64,000 nt of DNA, from assembly GCA_964036195.1 (NCBI GenBank), contig OZ038456.1, positions 3,286,001-3,350,000 of the forward strand, written 5' to 3'. This DNA is from Sphaerolaimus hirsutus (Eukaryota; Nematoda; Chromadorea; Monhysterida; Sphaerolaimidae). Position numbers and translations under genes: made by a program. Within the stretch, counting starts at the first letter, position 1. Each line of letters begins with the position of its first letter. Of this stretch, positions 35,301 through 44,313 are shown piece by piece. The notes below the pieces were generated by a model. It searched no databases, was not told where the DNA came from, and saw only the letters and a program-made list of their open reading frames with translations.

Positions 35301-38300
35301 TGAAAACATGGAGCAAAATCTTGGATTTTGAGTATAAATTGGGGAAAATCGTTAAAAATTTACTTCACATAGATAGATAGCTGAGCGACTTTGGGTAGGG
35401 ACTCAGGTGATATTAACCAAAACAAATAGCATCGAGATAGATATATAGCTAGCCAAACCAAAACAGTTGGCAAACAACACTACCAGTGAGAATCCCGACA
35501 AAATCCCGGATGCCAGATTTGAACCCTACCCACAACCGACAGTTATGTCCTTCTCCTGGGCGATTAGGGCGCGCCACAGCAGCAGGGGCGCCTTGGAACG
35601 CACGTCGAGGCGGTCGGCCTCGCCGACTAGATCTTTGCCGTTGAGAGTGCCCGCTGTTTTTTGTTGCTGCGATTTGAGATGGATGAAATTAGAAGGGTTG
35701 CATAACAGGAGAGGTTTTTCACCTATTGGGAGAAGGGTGGGCGCTACACTCGTTTCGTTACTGGGAACGAGTGTAGCGCACACCATCCTCGCAATAGGTT
35801 CAAAGGCTCCTCAATTCTGCTGACGGTTCCGTATTCAAGGGAAAACGGGTAAGATTATATTTACTAACGATGACGTAGTTGTAGAACATGTCGAGGCGAT
35901 CTTCGAGCGGCTTTTCCAGGTCGTCAGTCGCCACTAGCTCTTTCATGCTGCGAATTGGTTCTCGGTATACTTCTTATAGGTACACTCGATTTAGGAATAG
36001 GAACGGGGGGTTGGGGGGGGGGGGGGTTGCTACTTCACCCAAACACCTATCTATCCAAAGAAAATTTGTTTTGGCTACTACCCCCCGACCCCCCCCCCCC
36101 CCAATCGGCCAGATTTCTATCTATCTTTCGAGAAATTTTATTCCAATTTTTGCTCAAATTGCTAACTTTCATACTTTTTAAAAATTCACCTTCAAAATCC
36201 TCAATTCATTTTCCTTATTGCCTATTTTCCGCCGTTTTATACCAATTTTTCACCTACTTCAAGCTAATTTTCGCCCTTTCTACCTCCCACACCTAGGGTT
36301 GGCCGATGTTTTTTTAAACGTTTTTTATTTTTAAAAAACGTTGTTTTTTTTAAAAAAACATGACGTCCGAAATGTTTTTTTATAAAAAAACATCGGCCGA
36401 AATTTTTAGTACTAAGCACTAGGTATTTTGCAAAATTTTTGCGCGCAAGCGCGCAATTTCACACACAAATTGACATTGGTGGTTGTTTTCATTGGTTTTG
36501 TGGCATTTTTAGTATCAAAGTATCCATTTCTATGTGCTACCATGGGTTAATAAGCCGTCATATGTTGCTGTAGTATATAATATTGAGGTAATGTGCTTCC
36601 ATGTACCTCCACAGTGTGTAACTTCACTCTCAAAGTAACAACCTCCCTTTATAACCTTGTTTGATCACTATTCCGTGCCAAACTTTACCTGAAGTCACGA
36701 ACATTCGACTATAAGGCGATATACGAACGATATGTCGACGAAAAATGGATATTTTTGACACAAATCACCACTTATAATGCTATCCCATGGCTCCACAGAC
36801 ATTATATGGTCATATATAACATCACAGAGTATTGCCACTGTCTGATATACCTTAAAAATGTTGACACAAGGTCACATCTGGGAGCTTTTAAAAAAAAACC
36901 TACCCACACCTCGAAAAATTCTAAATATCGAACCCCGCAACCCCCCCCCCCATCAATTCAAAGTCAACGTGCGACAAAACGGACCGGCCGGTGAGCTGGA
37001 CGTTGACGGCGTCTGCGGCGGCCGTGTCGGGCGTCCACTCGTCGTGCTCGTCCACGCCCGCCTTGCCGTTCATGTGCCCGTTCGTCTGCGAGCCGAGGGG
37101 AAGTTCACTCGAGCGACAAAGTTTTGACACTTGAATGATGGAGGTTGGGGTTGAATGTACACAGAGGGGGCGAGGGCAGCACTGCTGGGATAGGTAGGTT
37201 CCTTTATCCACTGTCAGGGGTTCGGTATGGGGAGGGGGAGGGGGGTTAACCCCTACCCCCAAAACGTTTCAGCTATCTTTCTGTCCCCAAGGCAAACTAA
37301 CTGAACCCCTTTTCAACACCTCTTCTGAACCCCAGAACCCCCTCTTCTGAACACCTTTTCGAACTATCCGCCGAACTCCCCAAATCGACCAGCTACGCTA
37401 TAAAAAGCCCTCGGGTCCTCTCAATTACATTCACTCATTCTTCGCTTTTTTATATACCCAGATGACAAACGGTAAATTTTGAAATTTACTGTAAATTTAC
37501 GTAAATTTTAAAAGTTTCGGTGTGAACTCCCCGATACCACCCTGACTAGACAACAAGTTCCCCAAACAGCCCACTACAAGCAAAAAAATAAAAAAAATTT
37601 CACCGCACCTGCAGGGCGGCCGCGTCCGCCTGGCTCAGCTCGCCCATGCCGTTCTGCTCGGCGCCATTTTCGTTGTCCTTGGCGCCAACTTTTTTGGCGC
37701 CACGTTTGGCGCCAGCGGCGCTATCGGCCTCGTCCACGGGCGGGGGGTTTTTCACGATGAAAGTAGCCAGACGGGACTTGGTCTCGATGGTGCCCGCGTA
37801 GCCGCACGCCTTGCACTTTTGGTAGATGGTGTTCTTGCGGACTTGCTGCGATGGCGAGAAGAAAAACCCGTTTTTTTTAAACAACAATTTTAAATAAAAA
37901 CACTTTTTTCAAAACGGTTTGAACCAAGGATAAGTGTAGTATTAATCTGAACTCTCGTTACTGGTTGAATTGGGGTCGGAACCAGTTGACATTTGATGTC
38001 ATTGTCAGCTAATGTATAGGGCCATTATGTGATGAAGATTATGGGTGAAAAAAAGTTTTTCTTCAACGACCCCGCGTTTCTATATAAAACGTAACTTTGA
38101 AAAAAACGAACATTCTCGACTAAGGCGATTTATAATGCTACGCCATGGCTCCACAGCCATATGGTCATATATAACATCACATAGTATGGTCAATTGTCTG
38201 ATATACCATATAAACCAATGGTCACTTGAGTTGGGACATGTTTGAAATTCCAATAAATTTGAAATTTGTGCCTGATCGTGGGCATCCCGGGGAACTTGGG

Positions 38301-38878
38301 CGGTATCAAAAGGTAGACCTAACATTTGTCTAAAAGTTCCCTCGGACACCCCCCAGCTGTACCCCCTGTGGGCCATTTACACTGCCCACAGGGGGTACAG
38401 CTGGGGGGTGCCCCAGGGAACTTTTAGACAAATGTTAGGGCTACCTTTTGATACTACCCAAGTTTCCCAGGATGCCCGCAGTCTGGCACAAAAATGAAAC
38501 TTATCAGAATTTTTCAAGTGTCCCAACTCAAGTGACCATAGGTTTATGTTGACACAAACAAAGCCATATATGGGAGCTTTGATTAAAAAAAACGTTTTTT
38601 TAAAAACATGGCGTTGAAAAGCGTTCTTTTCGACCCTACTCAACACACAAAACCACTTACACACAAAACCCAAGCACACTCAAACCCATCGCAACCCAAA
38701 CCCACCAGACTAGTCTCGGGGTTGTCGCAGCTGGGACAGAGCACATATTTGCGAATGAAGCCGTCGAGGAGGTCCTGCAGCTTGCCGCCGTCGTGCTCGC
38801 CGTTGACGATGTAGCGCTCGTTGGTCTCGTCGACGCGCGTCTGCGCGCCCAGCTCGCAGCCGAAATATTTGGTTGGGT
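32248..38878 (-). CDS. EIF5: Translation initiation factor eIF5 (8 exons; N-terminal exon(s) not found)
   Basis: eIF5 is the GTPase-activating protein for eIF2-GTP in the 43S/48S preinitiation complex and acts in the cytoplasm. Exons 38878-38706, 37845-37609, 37085-36985, 35947-35869, 35666-35541, 33574-33383, 32871-32746 and 32373-32248 read in phase to 385 residues plus TGA. Diagnostic blocks are [40 protein letters not shown], a zinc ribbon (CPSC...CKACGYAG), TFIVKNPPP, then the W2/HEAT domain with [47 protein letters not shown], and the acidic end [12 protein letters not shown]. About 50 residues before PTKYF, which carry the catalytic arginine finger, are not found between 38879 and the gap. 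With them the length would match animal eIF5 (about 430 aa). Confidence 0.97.
32746..32871 (-). CDS. EIF5: eIF5 exon 7 of those seen
   Basis: Acceptor CTTGGCAG, donor GTTTGT, 42 codons. Encodes [30 protein letters not shown] and an acidic stretch, the end of the W2 domain including the aromatic/acidic boxes that bind eIF2-beta. Confidence 0.95.
33383..33574 (-). CDS. EIF5: eIF5 exon 6 of those seen
   Basis: Acceptor CCATCGCAG, donor GTGTGG, 64 codons. Encodes [20 protein letters not shown] and [14 protein letters not shown], the core HEAT repeats of the W2 domain. Confidence 0.95.
33600..34400. repeat. GTTCGAACG / CGGAATTG repeat region
   Basis: CACACTCAAAA ends at both borders (about 33607 and 34081, complement near 34390) with repeated TTCGAACG, AATTCCGCCC and GGAATTG units in both orientations. 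Non-coding intron sequence of eIF5. Confidence 0.5.
34415..34574. repeat. GTTCAAACGGGAT TIR repeat
   Basis: Left AGGGTTCAAACGGGATCCCG, right CAATCCCGTTTGAACCTTAG. Interior of CCCGAT / ATCGGG units. The only copy in the window with both ends clear. Confidence 0.7.
34761..35226. repeat. CGTAGCCAGG fold-back element, third copy
   Basis: Left AGTGGCGTAGCCAGGGGGGG, right AATCCTGGCTACGCCACTG. Interior as in the other two copies, with TGCGCGCAAGCGCGC and GGCGCCAnnGGCGCC palindromes. Confidence 0.8.
35541..35666 (-). CDS. EIF5: eIF5 exon 5 of those seen
   Basis: Acceptor AAATCGCAG, donor GTCGGT, 42 codons. Encodes [20 protein letters not shown], corresponding to the KEIVAEAERLDVK block at the start of the W2 domain. 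Confidence 0.9.
35869..35947 (-). CDS. EIF5: eIF5 exon 4 of those seen
   Basis: Acceptor AATTCGCAG, donor GTTAGT, 1 + 26 codons. Encodes [20 protein letters not shown] and FYNYVI, matching the SDDLERTIEERVNILFDF region. Confidence 0.9.
36000..36290. repeat. CTATCTATC / GATAGATAG-associated repeat
   Basis: Polypyrimidine runs, CTATCTATC units and TTTTTACAATTCACC-type sequence. Same family as the blocks at 11370-12000, 14790-15330, 23200-23290, 24290-24720, 25630-25880 and 35360-35460. Confidence 0.6.
36295..36905. repeat. AGGGTTGG element, reverse copy
   Basis: Starts AGGGTTGGCCGATGTTTTTT and runs through the complement of the 1289-1980 interior (TTGCGCGCAAGCGCGCAATT, CACACAAATTGACATTGG). 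The right terminus looks truncated. Confidence 0.65.
36985..37085 (-). CDS. EIF5: eIF5 exon 3 of those seen
   Basis: Acceptor GGCTCGCAG at 37085. The donor is GTCCGT after 36985, chosen because it leaves the two bases needed by the next exon; GTTGAC after 36969 is the alternative but breaks phase. Encodes [20 protein letters not shown], the poorly conserved acidic linker. Confidence 0.8.
37609..37845 (-). CDS. EIF5: eIF5 exon 2 of those seen
   Basis: Acceptor CATCGCAG, donor GTGCGG, 79 codons. Encodes the second half of the zinc ribbon (CKACGYAG), [10 protein letters not shown] and a Lys/Ala-rich linker with lower conservation. Confidence 0.95.
38030..38620. repeat. AGGGTTGG-family relative split by a hairpin
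   Basis: The flanks (38040-38215 and 38543-38610) match the interior of the 1289-1980 element. The middle, 38217-38542, is an inserted palindrome: AATGGTCACTTGAGTTGGGA faces TCCCAACTCAAGTGACCAT, and CAGCTGTACCCCCTGTGGG faces its complement around 38372. Confidence 0.65.
38706..38878 (-). CDS. EIF5: eIF5 exon 1 of those seen (internal exon)
   Basis: Acceptor CCTCCACAG and donor GTGGGT, 2 + 57 codons. Encodes [20 protein letters not shown] through [20 protein letters not shown]. The split codon at its 5' end fits the tyrosine of the usual PPTYPTKYF. Confidence 0.97.
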
Positions 38879-38984
38879 CTGTGGAGGGGGGTAGTTCGAG
38901 GGTGAGGGGTCGAGTTGGCACAGTGGCTAGTCGACATCAAAATTCGTGCCAACCAGGGGTCTCGAATGGGGGGGGGGTTGGGGG

Positions 38985-40254
38985 TAGGGTGGCAGACGTT
39001 AAAATTCGTGTCGACTAAATTCAACTAAATTTTTGATAATTATGTGATTTCAACTTTCCATTGTGATAGACCGCAGCTAATTTTATGTCGTGTGACAGTG
39101 AATTTTCATGGTTTCTGTAAAATGTGATGGTTTGATTTTTTGTGTTATTTAGTTGACATCAAGTTGACAAATTTTCGATGTCAACTAGTGTGCGTGGGTC
39201 CTATGCAGCTTGACACGTTATGAGAGCGGATCTAAAGCGCATTACATTCTCATATTTATGTAAATACACGTCAGTTGTTGGAACTGTAAATGGAGTGGTG
39301 AATGCAATCGCGCGGTGACACTTCTCAATAACTCAAACAATTACTACGGCCTGAACAGATTGCGTAACACCCCCCTCTCTAAGAAATTGGAAAGTTGTGA
39401 AAAACAATTTACAATGAGAAATTCCCGCTCGCGCACATTTATAAAAAAACATTAGCCGAGCCCACATAAAATACAATACACCATTAGCTCGACAAAAAAA
39501 AAACCAAAAACAAATTCATTCCCGTGAATTCAATCAAGAAAAAAATGGACAACCACAGAGACCGCCCCCGCCCCAAAGTCTAGCCGCACGCAGAATTCAG
39601 ACGGCACCAACGCAGCTAGCAAACATAGCAACCGTCGCACCGCGGCGCCCGTTTCAGTGCGCAGCTGCGCAGCGCAGCGGCCGCTTTTAGCCGCGCTGCA
39701 CGAACGCGCGCGGCACAAACTGAAGCGTGGGCGCCGCGGCGGCGGAAACGCGCCGCGCGGCTGCAGTGACCAGAGCTGTTAAAAGTACTGAACTTTTTGA
39801 AAGTGAACGTAAAGTATTTTATTTTACTCGCACCTGAGTACAGAAAACGTAAAATATTTTTTAATGCGTTTACACTGTGTAAAACTCGAGTAAAATACTT
39901 TTTCCTTGAGAAAACTTTCTGGGGAAAACGTAAAAATCGGTATTTTTTCTCACAGAAAACATAAAAGTGAATATTTTTGTTACATAAAAGTCAGTATTTT
40001 TACAATTTTTACTCAGGTATTTTTCTCTATTAATTGATTTGTTATGAAAATGTCTTATGTTTGTCACTTTCTGTTTGGCAAAATGACATTCTGTTCCCTA
40101 AAAACACGTTTTCAAAAAGTACGCGAGTAAGTGAGTACCGGTATTTTTTCACGAGAAAACGTAAACGTATTTACGCAGTACTCGAGTAAACGTATTTATT
40201 GAGTAAACGTAAATACGTTTTAACAACTATGGACCGCCGTGCGCGCGCATCCAG
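38985..40254. other. Upstream eIF5 intron or intergenic sequence; N-terminal exon not seen
   Basis: Contains a partial AGGGTGGCAGA end at 38984, a CACTAGTTGACA relative at 39165-39190, a GC-rich block (39555-39775) without a credible ORF on either strand, and a GTTAAAAGTACTGAAC TIR element at 39774-40232. I looked for the eIF5 N-terminus and did not find it. Confidence 0.45.
39774..40232. repeat. GTTAAAAGTACTGAAC TIR element, intact copy
   Basis: Left GCTGTTAAAAGTACTGAAC, right ACGTTTTAACAACTATG. The interior has GAGTAAAATAC, GAAAACGTAAA and GTAAACGTA units. Uninterrupted relative of 21424-22333. Confidence 0.7.
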
Positions 40255-42041
40255 CCCATAGGGGATTTTGGGGTTAGCATTTTGGGGGGGGGGGGTTCAC
40301 CCGCCGGCGCGTGCTAATAACTCGGGAACCGCTTGGCGAAAAATGTTGAAATTTGGATATGATATAGATAAATGTTGGGGCTACGCACAATTTTGACGAT
40401 TTTTTTCTACGACCCCCCAGACCGGAGATAGGGGGGGGCAAAAAAACACTGTCATTTGCGTTTTTTTTTTGGGTGTCATCGAGAAACTGCAAACCTGGAC
40501 ATCAATAGCTCGGTCATTTGTGAACCGATTTTAGTCATTAAAATGTTAAAATGATCACAAATGTTCGGAGAGTTCATTTCTGAGGTCAAATCGGAGATAC
40601 ACATGTGTTTATATATCGTCTTAGCCTGATTTCGAAATGCAAAATTTCCGCAAAAGTTTGCTTTTTGGACATGCTATCCTATTCTCCTGATCGAGAGAAA
40701 CTCATTAAAACAAAAATGAGATCGATATCTCTTTCCAATCAAAAGTTACAGCTACTTTTATCTGCGCGCTACACACACACTCATCACTACCACGCAGTAC
40801 GCGGTCATTTTCTTCCGCGCCATGACCTCGCTGCATAGTGCCTTTTATTTAGCACTTTTCCGCTATTTTTGAATACCGTGTTTCCTCGAATTACCCTCTG
40901 GGGGTTTATTTTTTCAGAGTGGAAATTTTGAGGGGGTTAGATGAGGGGGGGTTTATTATTTCGCCAGAAATTTTTTGAAATCCCAGTACGAAATTGTCGT
41001 TCCAAACGTACGCAGACGTCGTAAAATGCAACAAAAACCATTGAGTATAAGACTCTACGGACTTCTATAAGTATTTACGCAGTATAAACCTTGTTCTAAC
41101 GTAACACAGTAATTGTTTTCAACGTGTGTTCTGCTTGGACCACAAACCGTAGCTGTCATTTACATTTAAATGTCATTTACACCCAATTTGAGGGGGGGGG
41201 GTATTTCGAGGGGAGGTTTATAAATTCATATTGCCCATTTTGAGGGGGGTATTTCTAGGGGGTATTTCGAGAAAATACGGTAGATAAATGAAAATGAATC
41301 CACCGCTAAATCGGAGCAGAGTGTCAGCAGAAAAGTAAACATAAACGATTGTATAGACATAAGAAAAGAGCATGTATGCGAAAAATGAATGTATTAAGTG
41401 GTAATTATGGGAACAGTGTATTCAAAAATAGCGGAAAAGTGCTAAATAAAAGGCACTATGCAGCGAGGTCATGGCGCGGAAGAAAATGACCGCGTACTAC
41501 GTGGTAGTGATGAGTGTGTGTGTAGCGCGCAGATAAAAGTAGCTGTAACTTTTGATTGGAAAGAGATATCGATCTCATTTTTGTTTTAATGAGTTTCTCT
41601 CGATCAGGAGAATAGGATAGCATGTCCAAAAAGCAAACTTTTGCGGAAATTTTGCATTTCGAAATCAGGCTAAGACGATATATAAACACATGTGTATCTC
41701 CGATTTGACCTCAGAAATGAACTCTCCGAACATTTGTGATCATTTTAACATTTTAATGACTAAAATCGGTTCACAAATGACCGAGCTATTGATGTCCAGG
41801 TTTGCAGTTTCTCGACGACACCCAAAAAAAAACGCAAATGACAGTGTTTTTTTGCCCCCCCCCTATCTCCGGTCTGGGGGGTCGTAGAAAAAAATCGTCA
41901 AAATTGTGCGTAGCCCCAACATTTATCTATATCATATCCAAATTTCAACATTTTTCGCCAAGCGGTTCCCGAGTTATTAGCACGCGCCGGCGGGTGAACC
42001 CCCCCCCCCCAAAATGCTAACCCCAAAATCCCCTATGGGTC
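40255..42041. repeat. Long near-perfect inverted repeat (about 615-bp arms) with a nested TIR element
   Basis: Arms 40255-40870 and 41424-42041 are almost identical complements, beginning CCATAGGGGATTTTGGGG. A 77-codon frame appears in each arm on opposite strands with one residue changed. The loop carries a TACCGTATTT-type element (40873-41282) and 140 bases of other sequence. Low divergence between the arms points to a recent fold-back element or to gene conversion between the arms. Confidence 0.85.
40873..41282. repeat. TACCGTATTT TIR element, copy 5 (in the loop of the inverted repeat)
   Basis: Left TACCGTGTTTCCTCGAATTA, right TTTCGAGAAAATACGGTA. Interior as in the other copies. Confidence 0.75.
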
Positions 42042-42522
42042 CGTGTCGCCCACGAACTGCGAAGTGAAACTCAGACTCGAAAAACTTTGTTACTGAACGG
42101 TGACAGCAGGGACCGAGGCCACCCCAGACCCTGTCTAATGTCCAATGTCAGACAAAGTGACAAATGCAAAATTCCCAAGCACCAATAAAATAAGAGTCAA
42201 TGAAAATTTAACATTTTGCATGACTTCTGATACTTTGCATGACATTGGACATTTTGGAGGTCCTGGATTCCATCAGATCCATTTAGAAAGTGGGGCTCTA
42301 TGGCGCAAAAGGATACAATTGAATCTGGTCCCAATGGGCCCCCAGTAGCTGGATGTCAACTGAATTCATGTCAACTTAGAGCATTGTTAATTTTATATAG
42401 TGACACTAAATTTTCGTTGTTTCTGTAAAGTGTCATACTGTAAAAGAATTTTTTGTTGTTCAGTTGACGTTAGTTGACATTCAGTTGTCAAAAATTTGCC
42501 ATGTCAACTAGCTAGTCGGTGC

Positions 42523-42656
42523 TCAAGCAACCCCCTCATCATTATCATCCGTAGCCGCATACTCGGGCGTGCCCAGTCCCAATCCATAGGCCCCAGCGCC
42601 GCTGCCGCCGCGCTGCATGGCGCTCTGCTGGTTGCCGCGCGGCTCGGCCGTCAGGC
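42523..42656 (-). CDS. C-terminal exon of an unidentified gene, cut by the assembly gap
   Basis: Minus-strand frame open from the gap edge to TGA at 42525-42523, about 44 codons. GC-rich and Gly/Ala-rich, with GAYGLGLGTPEYAATDDND and a final EGVA. Base composition is like the host exons and unlike the neighbouring repeats. The splice acceptor would be inside the gap. I do not recognise the family. Confidence 0.5.
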
Positions 42657-42856
42657 NNNNNNNNNNNNNNNNNNNNNNNNNNNNNNNNNNNNNNNNNNNN
42701 NNNNNNNNNNNNNNNNNNNNNNNNNNNNNNNNNNNNNNNNNNNNNNNNNNNNNNNNNNNNNNNNNNNNNNNNNNNNNNNNNNNNNNNNNNNNNNNNNNNN
42801 NNNNNNNNNNNNNNNNNNNNNNNNNNNNNNNNNNNNNNNNNNNNNNNNNNNNNNNN
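42657..42856. other. Assembly gap (200 N)
   Basis: A run of exactly 200 N, probably a fixed-size scaffold gap of unknown true length. The 5' LTR, primer-binding site and first part of gag of the adjacent retroelement are missing here, so adjacency of the two sides is not proven. Confidence 0.95.
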
Positions 42857-44313
42857 TAGAGACAATGGAACAGAAAATGACTGAGAGTGTTGCTAAATTT
42901 GACTCGGTGCACCAAGAGATAGCGAAGAAATTAGCGCAACTGGGCGCGTTGGAAGGTAAACTTTTGGGATTGAATAGAGACCCCCCTAAATTGCCCCCAC
43001 GAAAATTTGACAAAGGATGTTGGGAATGTGGCTCTGAAGAGCACATCAGATATGAGTGCCCCAAACTAACTCCAGAACAAAGGGAACAGTATTTCAAAAG
43101 GAGCCGCGGCGGCGGAGCATCCAGAGGAAATGGACGTGGGCGCGGCGGAGGACAACGTGGTGGCTATCAGAGAAATGATCAAGCCCAAGCGATGCAGCCA
43201 GGTATGATGCCAATGCAATACGCATATCCGCAGTGGCAACCAGCTCAGCCGATGCCTGTGCAGCCGGCGCAGACGGTACAGAGGGCTGGTGATATGAACA
43301 TGCAACCGCAGATGATGGCTTATCAAACGCCGCCAGCTAATTGGATGGCTATGGGGCCGGATGGGTGCATGCAGCAATATAACATGCAACCGGTACAGGT
43401 AAGCAATCCCCACGTAGAGTCGCTGAACCCCACGCGAGTGACCAGTACGACTGGAATGACCATGCATGTGCGCGAAGATGATCGCTGCATGATGATACGT
43501 CCCGTTAATAAATTAATCCCTGTGATGCAAGGCTTGGAATTAGAGGCAGATGAACCTGACGAACTGGTTCCAGAGTCACCCGAAGAACAGCAGCGCACTA
43601 CGGGAATGCATGTGCTCGCGCAAGAGCGGGAATTCTGGATCAAACCATGGGCCTACATGCGAACCGAGAAAGGTTACTTGTTTCGAACTACCTGGCTGGC
43701 CTTTCTACGCAGGATCGGAATGCATGATTTGAGAGAAACAGACTGTACGTTGTGGCCTAATTGCCCTGCGGACGACCACTCGGACACGCTGACTGAGGTG
43801 CCCTTGGACGTGCTCATGAACATCAGTCTGGACCCGTTTCTGTACGCCACGCCGGCTGCTCTGCCGCCGCGTACTGGATCCAGCAACCAGGTAGACAGGT
43901 ATATGGGTTTTCTGTCTACTGAGGAAGGGGTGCGCCCCGCGCCGCGCGCGTACTCAGAACCCCCCTACATGCCCCAGGTCGCACAGTCACTGTTTTTTGT
44001 ATTGGCAATTGGGTTAATTATAATGGGATTAGCTTTGTTGCCGGGTGCGGGCGCGACCACCATGCCCTCGTTTCCACTGCTCTGCAGTGACTTGACGGAT
44101 CACTACGATTTATACACGTACCCCCCCCCTACCAAATTGCACGGCTATTGTGGACACTACGGCATCATTAGAACGGCCTCGAAAATTGACACTGACCATC
44201 TACAAACGAAATATGGTAGAATATCGTGCGGCAGCGCACAGGTGTGTGGCCTCTACCAGAACGGCAAGGACGTATCAGAACTTCTGGGGCGACGTCACGT
44301 TGGAAAAGTTTGA
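42857..44313 (+). CDS. Gag (5' truncated by gap) running into the glycoprotein signal region
   Basis: Open in one frame from the gap edge to the stop at 44313. Residues from the gap on form an amphipathic helix (MTESVAKFDSVHQEIAKKLA), then a CCHC zinc knuckle (C-x2-C-x4-H-x4-C, CWECGSEEHIRYEC), an RGG tract (RGGGASRGNGRGRGGGQRGG) and a Met/Gln/Pro-rich stretch. These are nucleocapsid features that bind RNA. Further on, 43987-44056 encodes SLFFVLAIGLIIMGLALLPG, a hydrophobic segment like a signal peptide or signal anchor. After it comes cysteine-containing sequence that continues in the next frame from about 44265. No proper start is visible because it is in the gap. The protein before the gap should hold the Gag capsid. 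Confidence 0.8.
43396..43404 (+). promoter_or_regulatory. Strong splice-donor-like site in gag
   Basis: ACAG|GTAAGC at 43395-43404 is close to the ideal 5' splice site. A donor here could feed a spliced subgenomic RNA for downstream ORFs (for example the 339-codon ORF or the helicase), as in retroviruses. Inference only. Confidence 0.35.

Noticed and set aside
39555..39775. GC-rich block as the possible missing eIF5 first exon
   Set aside because: No frame on the minus strand resembles the conserved eIF5 N-terminus or gives the right phase for the exon at 38878.
40605..40838. 77-residue ORF also present at 41689-41456
   Set aside because: It is duplicated because it lies in both arms of an inverted repeat. 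No family match and no start or splice context.
42496..42856. N-terminal part of the 605-codon frame that runs across the N run
   Set aside because: The codons before 42857 read antisense through a host-like exon and through N. Only the part after the gap is Gag.
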